Source: Alistipes putredinis DSM 17216 (lineage in GTDB: Bacteria > Bacteroidota > Bacteroidia > Bacteroidales > Rikenellaceae). Taken from it: a stretch of 64,000 bases of DNA. Location of the stretch: the NCBI RefSeq assembly GCF_000154465.1, contig NZ_DS499579.1, forward strand, positions 434,001-498,000. Reading direction: 5' to 3'. Every line of letters starts with the position of its first letter. Position 1 is the first letter of the stretch. The position numbers were made by a program, and so were the translations under genes. Shown piece after piece: positions 33,564 to 41,908 of the stretch. Below the pieces are notes generated by a model. That model saw only the letters and a program-made list of their open reading frames with translations, was not told the DNA's origin and ran no database searches.

Positions 33564-34706
33564 ATGAAGATACGTTTACTGAAAATTTTTGCGGCGGTCG
33601 CCGTGCTGCTGTCGTTCGGAAGCTGTTCGTTGCTCAAGGTGTCGGTCGATACGGGCAACCCGCCGCTTCCGGCTTCGGAGGCCAATACCCGGATGATGAC
33701 CCGGGGATTTTATTACGACTTGGCGGACGAGATCGCCCGCACGGCCGATTCGGTCGCGGCCGCATCGTCGGAGATTCCGGTGCGGATCCGGGCGATCCGG
33801 TGGAAGATGCAGGCGACGCGGGCCGCCGTTACCGCCGTCATGCAGTCCAACCCCGACGTGGCGCTCATCGACACCTGGCTGCTCTGCGTCCGCATGGACA
33901 GCGCTTTCCGCCGCCTGCCCGATTCGCTGCTTTTCGCCGGGCAGACGCCGCTCGTGCGCAAGGTCGTGGCGCGTCTGGACAAGAAAGCCGAACACCTGGC
34001 TTCGACCCTGCTTGCGCCGGAGAAGTTCGCGTTGATGCAGGAGTTCGTGGGGAATTATATGCAGGCGAATCCCGTCACGGGGTCGCAGTTCACTCCGGTC
34101 AATACGACCCTGCCCTGGATCGAATTTCTCCAGTCGAAAGGCGTGGAAACGCAGTATAACGTAGGCTCCATCTCCGATGTGATCGCCGATCTGGGCGACC
34201 GTTTCGGCGGCCAGTCCGAGCAGATGGTCAATAGCATCGGCTGGTCGAAGGATATTTTCGAGTTGCAGATGCAGCAGGACAGCGTCCGCAACCGGCTGAC
34301 GCGGCAGCTCGACAGCCTGGAGCGTAATTTCGACCGCATCGTGACGGTCATGGAGCACCTGCCGCAGATCGCCGATTATATGGGCAAAAGTCTGAATACC
34401 GAAGTCGCAGCGCTCATCGAAACGTTGAACGGTGCCGTGGACAACGCATTTGCCGACCTCGACCGCCAGCGTGCGGAGTTGCAGGGTTATATTTCGGCCG
34501 AGCGCAAAGCGCTGGTCGATCAGGCGCAGCAGGCGGTCGATGCGGCGGTACAAAATGCGATGGACCGGGTACCGGCTCTGGTGGCCAAGCTCCTCGCCTG
34601 GATCGTGCTTTTCGCCGTCATCATGCTGGGCGTGCCGTTCGGCATCGGTTTCTGGCTGGGACGGGTGCGCGAACGTGCCAAAACCAGGAAAACGGGCGGC
34701 GCATAG
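33564..34706 (+). CDS. Lipoprotein with C-terminal membrane anchor, unknown function
   Basis: A 380-aa protein. The signal ends LSFGSC (lipobox, Cys 21). The body is almost entirely helical and rich in Ala/Gln/Asp, with heptad-like stretches (about 240-340: LDSLERNFDRIVTVMEHL, LDRQRAELQGYI). A transmembrane helix near 345-368 and a basic tail follow. A lipid-anchored N-terminus plus a C-terminal membrane helix would tether both ends in the same or opposite membranes. No family recognised. The frame opens at 33471, but the lipobox fixes the start at 33564. Confidence 0.7.
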   Translation: MKIRLLKIFAAVAVLLSFGSCSLLKVSVDTGNPPLPASEANTRMMTRGFYYDLADEIARTADSVAAASSEIPVRIRAIRWKMQATRAAVTAVMQSNPDVALIDTWLLCVRMDSAFRRLPDSLLFAGQTPLVRKVVARLDKKAEHLASTLLAPEKFALMQEFVGNYMQANPVTGSQFTPVNTTLPWIEFLQSKGVETQYNVGSISDVIADLGDRFGGQSEQMVNSIGWSKDIFELQMQQDSVRNRLTRQLDSLERNFDRIVTVMEHLPQIADYMGKSLNTEVAALIETLNGAVDNAFADLDRQRAELQGYISAERKALVDQAQQAVDAAVQNAMDRVPALVAKLLAWIVLFAVIMLGVPFGIGFWLGRVRERAKTRKTGGA

Positions 34707-34717
34707 CGGAAAATTCG

Positions 34718-34725
34718 TACCTTTG
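34718..34725 (+). promoter_or_regulatory. -7 element upstream of the RNA methyltransferase
   Basis: TACCTTTG just after the stop of the preceding gene, 21 nt before ATG 34747. No -33 match. Confidence 0.45.
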
Positions 34726-34746
34726 CGTTCTAAATCCGAATGCGAT

Positions 34747-36156
34747 ATGGCTCGAAAGAAAGCGAATTATCCCCTGATTGAGGGGCTTGAGATAACGACG
34801 CTGGCCGCCGAAGGCAAGGCGATGGGGCGTTACAATGACGTGGTGGTCTTTGTGCCGATGACCGTGCCGGGCGACGTGGTCGATGTGCAGATCCGCTCCA
34901 AGCGCCGCCGGTATATGGAAGGTTTCGTCGTCAATTATGTGAAGCGCTCGCCGCTGCGCGAAGAGCCGTTCTGCGCCCATTTCGGGGTCTGCGGCGGCTG
35001 CAAGTGGCAGAATCTGCCCTACGCCGAACAACTGCGTTTCAAGACCGAGCAGGTGCGCGACCAGCTTGCCCGCATCGGTAAGGTCGAGCTGCCCGAAATC
35101 GCGCCCTGCCTGCCCTCGGCCGAAACCCGTTTTTACCGCAACAAGCTGGAGTTCACCTTCGCCGAGCGGCGCTGGCTCACCTACGAGGAGATCGCCGAAA
35201 AGGGCGAGATCGCCGATGCCCCGGCGCTGGGATTCCACATCCCCGGTATGTTCGACAAAGTGCTGGACATCGAAAAATGCTGGTTGCAGCCCGATCCGTC
35301 GAATGCGATCCGGGAAGAAACCCGGCGTTTCTGCCTCGAACACGGCTATACGTTCCACAATCCGCGCGAGCACCGGGGGCTGATGCGCAACATGGTCGTC
35401 CGCACCGCCTCGACGGGCGAGGTGATGGTGATCGTGGTTTTCCATGCCGACGAGCGGGAGAAGATCGCGGCCCTGCTGGACCATCTGGCGGCCGCTTTCC
35501 CCGAAATCACGTCGCTGTTCTATGTAATCAACGAGAAGTTCAACGACTCCACCGGCGACCTGGAACCCGTCTGCTACCGGGGCAAGGATCACATCATCGA
35601 GCGGATGGAGGGGCTGCAGTTCAAGGTCGGACCCAAGTCGTTCTATCAGACCAATTCGGCGCAGGCGTACGAACTTTACAAGGTCGCGCGCGACTTCGCC
35701 GCCCTGACGGGAAAAGAGATTTTATACGACCTTTACACCGGCACGGGTACGATCGCCAACTTCTGTGCGGCGCGGTGCGCGAAGGTCGTGGGCGTGGAGT
35801 ACGTGCCCGAGGCCATCGAGGACGCCCGCATCAATTCGACGCTGAACGGCATCGGGAATACGGTGTTCTATGCTGGCGATATGAAAGCCGTGCTGAGCGA
35901 CGAGTTCATACGGCGCAACGGCCGTCCCGACGTCATCATCCTCGACCCGCCGCGTGCCGGAGTCGATGAGCCGGTAATCGACGTGATCCTGCGGGCGGCG
36001 CCCGAGCGGATCGTCTATGTGAGCTGCAACCCGGCTACGCAGGCCCGCGACCTGGCCCTGATGGACGGCGCGTATCGCGTCGAGGCGGTGCAGCCGGTCG
36101 ATATGTTCCCCCATACGCACCACGTGGAGAACGTGGTGAAGCTCGTCCGCCGGTAG
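34747..36156 (+). CDS. RlmD/TrmA-family RNA (uracil-5-)-methyltransferase
   Basis: A 469-aa protein: N-terminal TRAM-like OB domain (about 8-65), the [4Fe-4S] cluster motif CAHFGVCGGCKWQ near 77-89, a central domain, and a class I methyltransferase domain with LYDLYTGTGTIANF near 325 and DPPRAGVD near 400. The catalytic Cys is in YVSCNPATQARDL near 425 and the general base Glu in HVENVV at the end. It methylates a uracil C5 in 23S rRNA (or tRNA); which site cannot be told. The frame is open from 34432, but MARKKANY begins the TRAM domain. Confidence 0.92.
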   Translation: MARKKANYPLIEGLEITTLAAEGKAMGRYNDVVVFVPMTVPGDVVDVQIRSKRRRYMEGFVVNYVKRSPLREEPFCAHFGVCGGCKWQNLPYAEQLRFKTEQVRDQLARIGKVELPEIAPCLPSAETRFYRNKLEFTFAERRWLTYEEIAEKGEIADAPALGFHIPGMFDKVLDIEKCWLQPDPSNAIREETRRFCLEHGYTFHNPREHRGLMRNMVVRTASTGEVMVIVVFHADEREKIAALLDHLAAAFPEITSLFYVINEKFNDSTGDLEPVCYRGKDHIIERMEGLQFKVGPKSFYQTNSAQAYELYKVARDFAALTGKEILYDLYTGTGTIANFCAARCAKVVGVEYVPEAIEDARINSTLNGIGNTVFYAGDMKAVLSDEFIRRNGRPDVIILDPPRAGVDEPVIDVILRAAPERIVYVSCNPATQARDLALMDGAYRVEAVQPVDMFPHTHHVENVVKLVRR

Positions 36157-36207
36157 GCGGCTCCTGTTCCGGGGCGGTTTTTATACTATCGGCTCCTGTT
36201 CGGGCGT

Positions 36208-36215
36208 TATATTTG
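36208..36215 (+). promoter_or_regulatory. -7 element of the SIMPL gene promoter
   Basis: TATATTTG 20 nt before ATG 36236; no -33 TTG at the right distance. Confidence 0.5.
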
Positions 36216-36235
36216 CAGTACTATTTCAAAAACGA

Positions 36236-36940
36236 ATGAAACGTATGAAAAAATGGATGATTTTAGCGGCGGCGGTCGTATTGGCTGCGCCGGTGTTCGC
36301 TCAAACCCAGGAGGCTTTTCCGAGTTATATTCAGGTGAACGGACGTTCCCAGATGGAGGTTACGCCGGATGAATTCTATCTGTCGATCGTAATCAACGAG
36401 CGCGAGTCGAAAGGAAAAATTACGGTCGAAACTCAGCAGCGGCAGATGATCGATGCCCTGAAGAAGTTGGGCGTCGATGTCGAGAAACAGCTCAAGGTGG
36501 CCAATATGTCGAGCGATTTCTACAAGAAGGCCAGCTCGCTGACCACCGCCAAATACCAGTTGCTGCTCCATTCGGCGGCCGAAGTAGGTGACGTGACCGC
36601 CGCCCTGGGCGATCTGGGCATCTCGAACGTCGGTATCGTACGCGTGACCCGTTCGGACATCGATTCCCTGAAGGAGCAGGTGCGCCTGGATGCCATCCAC
36701 AACGCCAAGTCGTCGGCCGAAGCGCTGGCCGGGGCGATCGGGCAGAAGATCGGAAAATGTTTCTATATCTACGATTCGAATTACGACGTGGCTCCGCAGT
36801 ATTACGACAATATGATGATGGTGCGTTCGAAGGCGATGATGGCCGACAGCGCCGAAGCGGGTGCGCCCGAAGAGCCTTCGCTCGATTTCAAAACGATCAA
36901 GCTGGAGTATAACGTCCAGACCAAGTTCGTCCTCGAATAA
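36236..36940 (+). CDS. SIMPL (DUF541) domain exported protein
   Basis: A 234-aa protein with a signal peptide (cleavage after APVFAQ, about 23) and a SIMPL domain starting YIQVNGRSQMEVTPDEFYLSIVI and continuing through VTRSDIDSLKEQVRLDAIHNAKSSAEALAGAIG. SIMPL proteins are periplasmic and oligomeric; most have no defined activity. MKKW at 36245 is an alternative start nine bases in. Confidence 0.88.
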   Translation: MKRMKKWMILAAAVVLAAPVFAQTQEAFPSYIQVNGRSQMEVTPDEFYLSIVINERESKGKITVETQQRQMIDALKKLGVDVEKQLKVANMSSDFYKKASSLTTAKYQLLLHSAAEVGDVTAALGDLGISNVGIVRVTRSDIDSLKEQVRLDAIHNAKSSAEALAGAIGQKIGKCFYIYDSNYDVAPQYYDNMMMVRSKAMMADSAEAGAPEEPSLDFKTIKLEYNVQTKFVLE

Positions 36941-37012
36941 TCGGGGTTATCGTCGGAAATGAATTGGCAGGCCGAATTTTTGGATAACCCGGAAATTCGG
37001 CTTACCTTTGAC

Positions 37013-37020
37013 CACTTTCC
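37013..37020 (+). promoter_or_regulatory. -7 element of the cytidine deaminase promoter
   Basis: TACCTTTG, 22 nt before ATG 37043. Its presence inside the extended open frame (from 36959) argues that translation begins at 37043. Confidence 0.5.
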
Positions 37021-37042
37021 CTTTTTTCAAAAGCAAGGAATT

Positions 37043-37498
37043 ATGGAGAACAGATTCAGTTTCGATTACCAGCACTACGACTCTCCGGAGGGGATGCCCG
37101 CCGGGGACCGGGAGTTGGTGGAGGAGGCTCGCCGGGCCGTCGCCCGGGCGTACGCTCCCTATTCCAAATTCCGGGTAGGCGCTGCGGCCCGTTTGCGCAG
37201 CGGGAAGATTCTCTGCGGCAGCAACCAGGAGAGCGAGGTGTTTCCTGCGGGCATGTGCGCCGAACGGTCGTTGCTGTTCCATGCCGGAGCGTGCCATGCC
37301 GACGATCCGATCGAGGCGCTGGCCATCGCTTCGGAGCCGTCCGAGCGGGAGTGCTATCCCTGCGGACAGTGCCGCCAGGTGCTGCTCGATGCGGAGCGTC
37401 GCCAGAGGTCGCCGATCCGTATCATCATGTCCGGTGCGGGCGGTGCCACGGTGGTGGATTCGGCCGTGCGGCTGCTTCCTTTCACGTTCCAGTTATAA
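37043..37498 (+). CDS. cdd: Cytidine deaminase
   Basis: A 151-aa zinc deaminase with YAPYSKFRVGAAARLRSGKILCGSN, the catalytic CAERSLLF (zinc Cys and proton-shuttle Glu) and CYPCGQCRQVL (the two other zinc Cys). It converts cytidine/deoxycytidine to uridine/deoxyuridine in pyrimidine salvage. Short homotetrameric class by length. The upstream in-frame ATG at 36959 lies before the -7 box and is rejected. Confidence 0.94.
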   Translation: MENRFSFDYQHYDSPEGMPAGDRELVEEARRAVARAYAPYSKFRVGAAARLRSGKILCGSNQESEVFPAGMCAERSLLFHAGACHADDPIEALAIASEPSERECYPCGQCRQVLLDAERRQRSPIRIIMSGAGGATVVDSAVRLLPFTFQL

Positions 37499-37526
37499 TC
37501 CGCTTCGCAATTACGCTCCGTTTCCG

Positions 37527-38237
37527 ATGTTTGCTCCCGAAGATATTCTGTACGAGGACAACCACCTTTTGATCGTCAATAAACGGTGCGGCGACCTGGT
37601 GCAGCCCGATCCGTCGGGCGGCGATGCGCTCGAACGGCAGATCAAGGAGTTCATCCGGCGGCGCGATGCCAAGCCCGGCGAGGTGTTCCTCGGCGTGGTG
37701 CACCGTATCGACCGTCCCGTGAGCGGAGCCGTCATTTTCGCCAAAACGTCGAAAGCCCTCGCCCGCCTGAACGAGATGATCCGCCGGGGTGAGATCAAAA
37801 AGACCTATTGGGCGCTTACGGAGAGCCGTCCCGATCCCGAAGAGGGAGAGTTGTGCCACTATATCCTGCGTAACGAGAAAACCAACCGTTCGCGGGCGCT
37901 CGATGCGCCCCGGGGCGATGCAAAACTGGCGAAATTGCGTTACCGCACCCTGGGGGCGAGTGCCCGTTATACGTTGGTGGAGGTCGATTTGCTGACGGGG
38001 CGCCACCATCAGATCCGGGCGCAGCTCTCGAAGATCGGCTGTCCGATTAAGGGCGACCTGAAATACGGGGCTCGCCGTTCGAATCCCGACGGAGGCATTT
38101 CGCTCCATTCGTACCGTGTCGATTTCATCCATCCCGTGCGGCGCGAGCGGATCGTCGTGACGGCGCCCGTGCCGAAAGAAGATAATCTCTGGGCGTTCTT
38201 CGCCCGACAATTTTCATTGTTGCCATGCGAATTTTGA
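37527..38237 (+). CDS. RluA-family RNA pseudouridine synthase
   Basis: A 236-aa protein with the catalytic motif VHRIDRPVSGAVIFAKT (Asp of HRID near 64), the KTYWALTE segment and GRHHQIRAQLSKIGCPIKGDLKYG. No S4 domain is present, so it is the short RluA/YqcB-like type; the target uridine is unknown. It overlaps dtd by 13 bp. The upstream open frame to 37281 lies in the deaminase gene and is not used. Confidence 0.9.
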   Translation: MFAPEDILYEDNHLLIVNKRCGDLVQPDPSGGDALERQIKEFIRRRDAKPGEVFLGVVHRIDRPVSGAVIFAKTSKALARLNEMIRRGEIKKTYWALTESRPDPEEGELCHYILRNEKTNRSRALDAPRGDAKLAKLRYRTLGASARYTLVEVDLLTGRHHQIRAQLSKIGCPIKGDLKYGARRSNPDGGISLHSYRVDFIHPVRRERIVVTAPVPKEDNLWAFFARQFSLLPCEF

Positions 38238-38677
38238 TTCAACGGGTGCGCCGTGCGTCGGTTTCCATCGGCGGAACCCTCAAATCGGCCATCGGACCGG
38301 GTCTGTTGGTTTTCGTCGGTATCGAAGCCGAGGACGGCGAGGAGGATATCGAGTGGCTTGCGGGTAAACTCACCCGGCTGCGGATTTTCGACGACGAAAA
38401 CGGGGTGATGAATCTCGACGTGCGGCAGGTCGGCGGCGAAATATTGGTGGTGAGCCAGTTCACGCTGCATGCCTCGACCCGTAAGGGCAACCGCCCGTCC
38501 TATATCAAGGCGGCCCCCGAAGCGATTTCCCGACCTTTGTACGAGCGGTTCGCCGCCGGTGTAGGCCGTGCGCTCGGGCGCGAAGTCGCTACCGGGGAGT
38601 TCGGAGCCGATATGCAGGTCGAGCTGGTGAACGACGGGCCGGTGACGATCTGGATCGACTCCCGACAACGCGAATGA
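38225..38677 (+). CDS. dtd: D-aminoacyl-tRNA deacylase
   Basis: A 150-aa protein with both active-site motifs of the family: SQFTLHAS near 78-85 and NDGPVTIWIDS near the C-terminus. It removes D-amino acids (and misloaded Gly) from tRNA. It overlaps the pseudouridine synthase gene, and its stop overlaps the next small ORF as ATGA. Confidence 0.95.
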   Translation: MRILIQRVRRASVSIGGTLKSAIGPGLLVFVGIEAEDGEEDIEWLAGKLTRLRIFDDENGVMNLDVRQVGGEILVVSQFTLHASTRKGNRPSYIKAAPEAISRPLYERFAAGVGRALGREVATGEFGADMQVELVNDGPVTIWIDSRQRE

Positions 38678-38793
38678 CTTCAGTTATTTCAAAGATAGTG
38701 AAAGATGAGCGCAATCGTGCGGGCTTGCACGCAGAGATTGCCGAATCGCATCCTATCCGAGGCTATGTCAAAGATATAAAAAGTTCGTTATGA
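38674..38793 (+). CDS. 39-codon small ORF bridging dtd and the nuclease lipoprotein
   Basis: ATG at 38674 overlaps the dtd stop (ATGA), and its own stop TGA overlaps the next ATG at 38790 (ATGA). It would encode a basic, soluble 39-aa peptide (MTSVISKIVKDERNRAG at the start). Both overlaps fit a translational relay that carries ribosomes to the nuclease gene. Coding reality is uncertain: the length is small and no family is recognised. Confidence 0.4.
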   Translation: MTSVISKIVKDERNRAGLHAEIAESHPIRGYVKDIKSSL

Positions 38794-40916
38794 AGAAGTA
38801 TTTTTTGTGTATGGTCGCCTTGCTGTCGCTGGCGATCGTAGCCTGCGAAAGCGACGATACGGCGCCTGCGCCGACCGTGCGTCCGACTTTCGATCTGATC
38901 GACGCGCAGCCCGATGTGACGAGTGCGGTCGTGGCGGCCAACATCGAATCGAAGGGCGAAGTGCCCATCTCCGAAGTCGGCTTCTCCTACCAGGAAGCGG
39001 GCGGAGAGTACGTCGATGTGGTTTGTACGAATTTCAAGGACGGTCTGGCCCGGCAGACCCTGACCGGCCTGAAGCCCGACACCGAATATCGTTGGTACTG
39101 TTATGCCGTCTTGGGCGGCGAGCGGTTCAATGCGTCGCTGTCGAAAACGTTCAAGACCCTCAAGGAGGGGGAGGTGCCTCCGGCTCCGACGCCCCAGTTC
39201 GGCAAGCCTTCGGCTTCCGAGGTGCAGGCTACGAGCGCATCGCTCGCGTGCGCTTATCTATACACCGGTGATGCGGCCGATATTGCCGAAGCCGGTTTCG
39301 GATACAAGCCTGCGGCATCGGCCCAAACGGGATATACTATGGTAGAAATTACGCCGGACGACTCTTCGTTGTCGGCCCGTCTGGAGGAGCTGACGCCTGA
39401 AACGGCTTACGAGTTCTATGCCTATCTGGTGATCGACGGAAAGAATTACACCAGCGAACGGGTCGTTTTTACCACGTTGAAGGAGGGCGAGCAACCGGGA
39501 GCTCCGCAGTTCGAAACGCCTTCGTCGTCCGGGGTTTCTCCGACCGGAGCGACGCTTGCCTGCGTTTATGAGTACGAAGGCGACGGCGATGTTGCGGAAG
39601 CCGGCTTCGGGTATAAGGCCGGTGCGCAGGAGGAATATACCGAGGTGAAGGCTGCTTCGACGGCTTCGCCCCTGGCCTGTGAGCTGAACGGGCTCGAACC
39701 TGAAACGAAATACGATTTTTATGCGTATGTCGTTGTCGGCGACGAGCGTTATACGAGCGCCGTCGCGCAGTTCACGACCCTTAAAGCGGGTGAAAATCCC
39801 GAGCCGGAGTTCGGTCCCGTCGCTGCGACGGATGTGACCGCTTCGTCGGCCACCCTGACGGGCAGCTTCACCTATGAAGGCGAAGAAACGGTCGGCATCG
39901 AAGTAGGATTTGCTTACAAACCCTCCGGTGAAACGGATTACACGACGAAAACGGTGACGGCTTCGTCGGGAGATAAGCGTGCGGCCATTACCGGATTGAG
40001 TGCCGCGACCACCTATACGTTCCATCTGTACGCCTCGATCGGCGGCAAGCAGTATCGGAGCGAGGAGGGTACTTTCACCACTGAGAGCGGAACAGTCCCC
40101 CCCCCGGAAAACGTCTATCGTACCGGCTGGGCCGAGTTGCCGGTGGAGGTGCAGAACAGCGACTACTACTATGCGCATCATATTTGCCCGGATTTCTATG
40201 TCGGCAGCCAGAAAGCCCGCAATTATACGGTCTGCTTCAGCGCCGAGCACCACTGTCCGGTCTGGGTGGCCGCTCCGCGCCACGCTTGCTACGAGGTGAA
40301 AGGAACGGATCGTACGGACGCTTACAGTCGCGATCCGGATATTCCGTCCGGTATTCAATACAGCAGTAAATCGACCGGCGGCGGTTGCAACAAGGGCCAT
40401 ATGCTCGGTTCGGCCGAACGGCTCGTGACCCGGAAAACCAACGAACAGGTATTCTATTATTCGAATATCGCGCCGCAATATTCGTCGAACTTCAACAACG
40501 GCGGCGGGGCATGGAACAATCTGGAAAGTTTTGTCGATGCGCAGGTTTGCGCCGATACGACTTATATCGTGGTAGGCACCTATTTCGAACCTTTCACCGA
40601 TGCTTACGGCAAGAGCTGCACTTCGTCGAAAATCGATTTCGGCGGACGCAGCGACGTGAGCCGGCCTTCGATGTTCTACTACCTGCTGCTGCGGACCAAG
40701 AACGGAAATACGAAAAAATCGGTGATGGATTGTGCCGCGAGCGAATTGAAGTGCGCCGCCTTCGTGCTGCGTCATAACATGGATAAAGGGCACGAGCCGC
40801 AGGCCAAAGATATGATGTCGGTGGCGGAAATCGAGCGATTGACGGGCTTTACCTTCTTCGCCAACGTGCCGAATGCGCCGAAGGATACCTACAATCCGTC
40901 GGACTGGGGCTTGTAG
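38790..40916 (+). CDS. Lipoprotein with four FN3-like repeats and a DNA/RNA non-specific endonuclease domain
   Basis: A 708-aa protein. The signal ends AIVAC (lipobox, Cys 19). Four repeats of about 100 residues follow (about 30-130, 131-235, 236-333, 334-433), each with an xVGFxY-type strand and ending in TLKEGE/TTLKxGE, alike enough to suggest duplication. A C-terminal domain of about 260 residues has NKGHMLGSAER, FYYSNIAPQ and GGAWNNLE, matching DRGH-type endonucleases but with Asn-Lys in place of Asp-Arg. A C9 tract encodes the linker (VPPPE). It is probably displayed on the cell surface or in the periplasm as a nuclease for scavenging. Confidence 0.85.
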   Translation: MKKYFLCMVALLSLAIVACESDDTAPAPTVRPTFDLIDAQPDVTSAVVAANIESKGEVPISEVGFSYQEAGGEYVDVVCTNFKDGLARQTLTGLKPDTEYRWYCYAVLGGERFNASLSKTFKTLKEGEVPPAPTPQFGKPSASEVQATSASLACAYLYTGDAADIAEAGFGYKPAASAQTGYTMVEITPDDSSLSARLEELTPETAYEFYAYLVIDGKNYTSERVVFTTLKEGEQPGAPQFETPSSSGVSPTGATLACVYEYEGDGDVAEAGFGYKAGAQEEYTEVKAASTASPLACELNGLEPETKYDFYAYVVVGDERYTSAVAQFTTLKAGENPEPEFGPVAATDVTASSATLTGSFTYEGEETVGIEVGFAYKPSGETDYTTKTVTASSGDKRAAITGLSAATTYTFHLYASIGGKQYRSEEGTFTTESGTVPPPENVYRTGWAELPVEVQNSDYYYAHHICPDFYVGSQKARNYTVCFSAEHHCPVWVAAPRHACYEVKGTDRTDAYSRDPDIPSGIQYSSKSTGGGCNKGHMLGSAERLVTRKTNEQVFYYSNIAPQYSSNFNNGGGAWNNLESFVDAQVCADTTYIVVGTYFEPFTDAYGKSCTSSKIDFGGRSDVSRPSMFYYLLLRTKNGNTKKSVMDCAASELKCAAFVLRHNMDKGHEPQAKDMMSVAEIERLTGFTFFANVPNAPKDTYNPSDWGL
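40097..40105 (+). repeat. C9 homopolymer inside the nuclease gene
   Basis: Nine consecutive C at the junction between the fourth FN3-like repeat and the nuclease domain. Gain or loss of one C would shift the frame and remove the nuclease domain while leaving the repeat part. Confidence 0.95.
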
Positions 40917-40924
40917 CGTTCCGA

Positions 40925-41887
40925 ATGGAAACCCGGGTCTATTCTTGGGGCGACGGCCGACCCTGGCACAGCTACGCGGCGTATTGCCGGCGACATTTCG
41001 GCGGCCGGGTGCGTAAGATCGCGGTGGATGCCGGCTTGAGCTGTCCCAACCGGGACGGAACGATCGGATCGGAGGGGTGTACGTTCTGTGACAACAGGGC
41101 GTTCACCCCTTCCTACTGTTCGCCCCGGAAGAGCCTGACGCGGCAGATCGACGAGGGAATCGCTTTCCATGCGGCCCGAGGGCGGGATGAAGGGCTTTGT
41201 CTGGTCTATTTCCAACCTTTTTCCAATACGCACGCTCCTGTCGCACGGCTTCGGGAGCTTTATGCCGAAGCGTTGGCTCATCCCCGGATTTCGGGACTGG
41301 TGATCGGCACGCGGCCCGATTGCGTGGACGACGAGAAGCTGGATTTGCTGGCGGAGCTGGCACGGAAACGCTATGTGGCGGTCGAATACGGCGTCGAATC
41401 CACCTGCGACGAAACATTGCGGGCCGTCCGTCGCGGCCATGACTTCGCGGCGGCCCGGCAGGCTATTGCGGCGAGCGCCGCACGGGGGTTGCACGTCGGG
41501 GCCCATTTCATTCTGGGGCTGCCCGGCGAAGACGACGAAATGCTTCTTCGACAGGTGGAGCGGATCAATGCCCTGCCGCTCGAAACGGTCAAGTTCCACC
41601 AGTTGCAGCTCGTTCGGGGAACGACCCTTGCCGCGCAATACGACGCCGAGCCCGGCCGCTTCCGCCTGCGTACCTCCGAGGAGTATCTCTCGCTGGTGGT
41701 CGAGGTGTTGCGGCGGCTGCGTCCCGATATGGCTGTGGAGCGTATCGCCAGCGAAGTGCCGATGGGATTTCACCACTTGACGCAGTGGCATTTAACGCGG
41801 GTTTCCACCCTTTGGTCCCTGCTTGAAAAAAGATTAACGGCACGGAACGCGTATCAAGGCGAAATTTTTATACCTTTGCGCCGTTAA
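40925..41887 (+). CDS. TIGR01212-family radical SAM protein (YhcC-like)
   Basis: A 320-aa protein with CPNRDGTIGSEGCTFCD, a C-X12-C-X2-C radical-SAM [4Fe-4S] motif typical of TIGR01212, then VYFQPFSNTHAP, VIGTRPDCVDDE, EYGVES and HFILGLPGE. Function is not established for the family. It starts 8 bp after the nuclease stop. Its 3' end contains the -7 element of the next gene. Confidence 0.9.
   Translation: METRVYSWGDGRPWHSYAAYCRRHFGGRVRKIAVDAGLSCPNRDGTIGSEGCTFCDNRAFTPSYCSPRKSLTRQIDEGIAFHAARGRDEGLCLVYFQPFSNTHAPVARLRELYAEALAHPRISGLVIGTRPDCVDDEKLDLLAELARKRYVAVEYGVESTCDETLRAVRRGHDFAAARQAIAASAARGLHVGAHFILGLPGEDDEMLLRQVERINALPLETVKFHQLQLVRGTTLAAQYDAEPGRFRLRTSEEYLSLVVEVLRRLRPDMAVERIASEVPMGFHHLTQWHLTRVSTLWSLLEKRLTARNAYQGEIFIPLRR
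41871..41878 (+). promoter_or_regulatory. -7 element of the YitT gene promoter
   Basis: TACCTTTG within the last codons of the radical SAM gene, 30 nt before ATG 41909. Confidence 0.5.
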
Positions 41888-41908
41888 ACCTTAATTGTTC
41901 AAAGAAAA

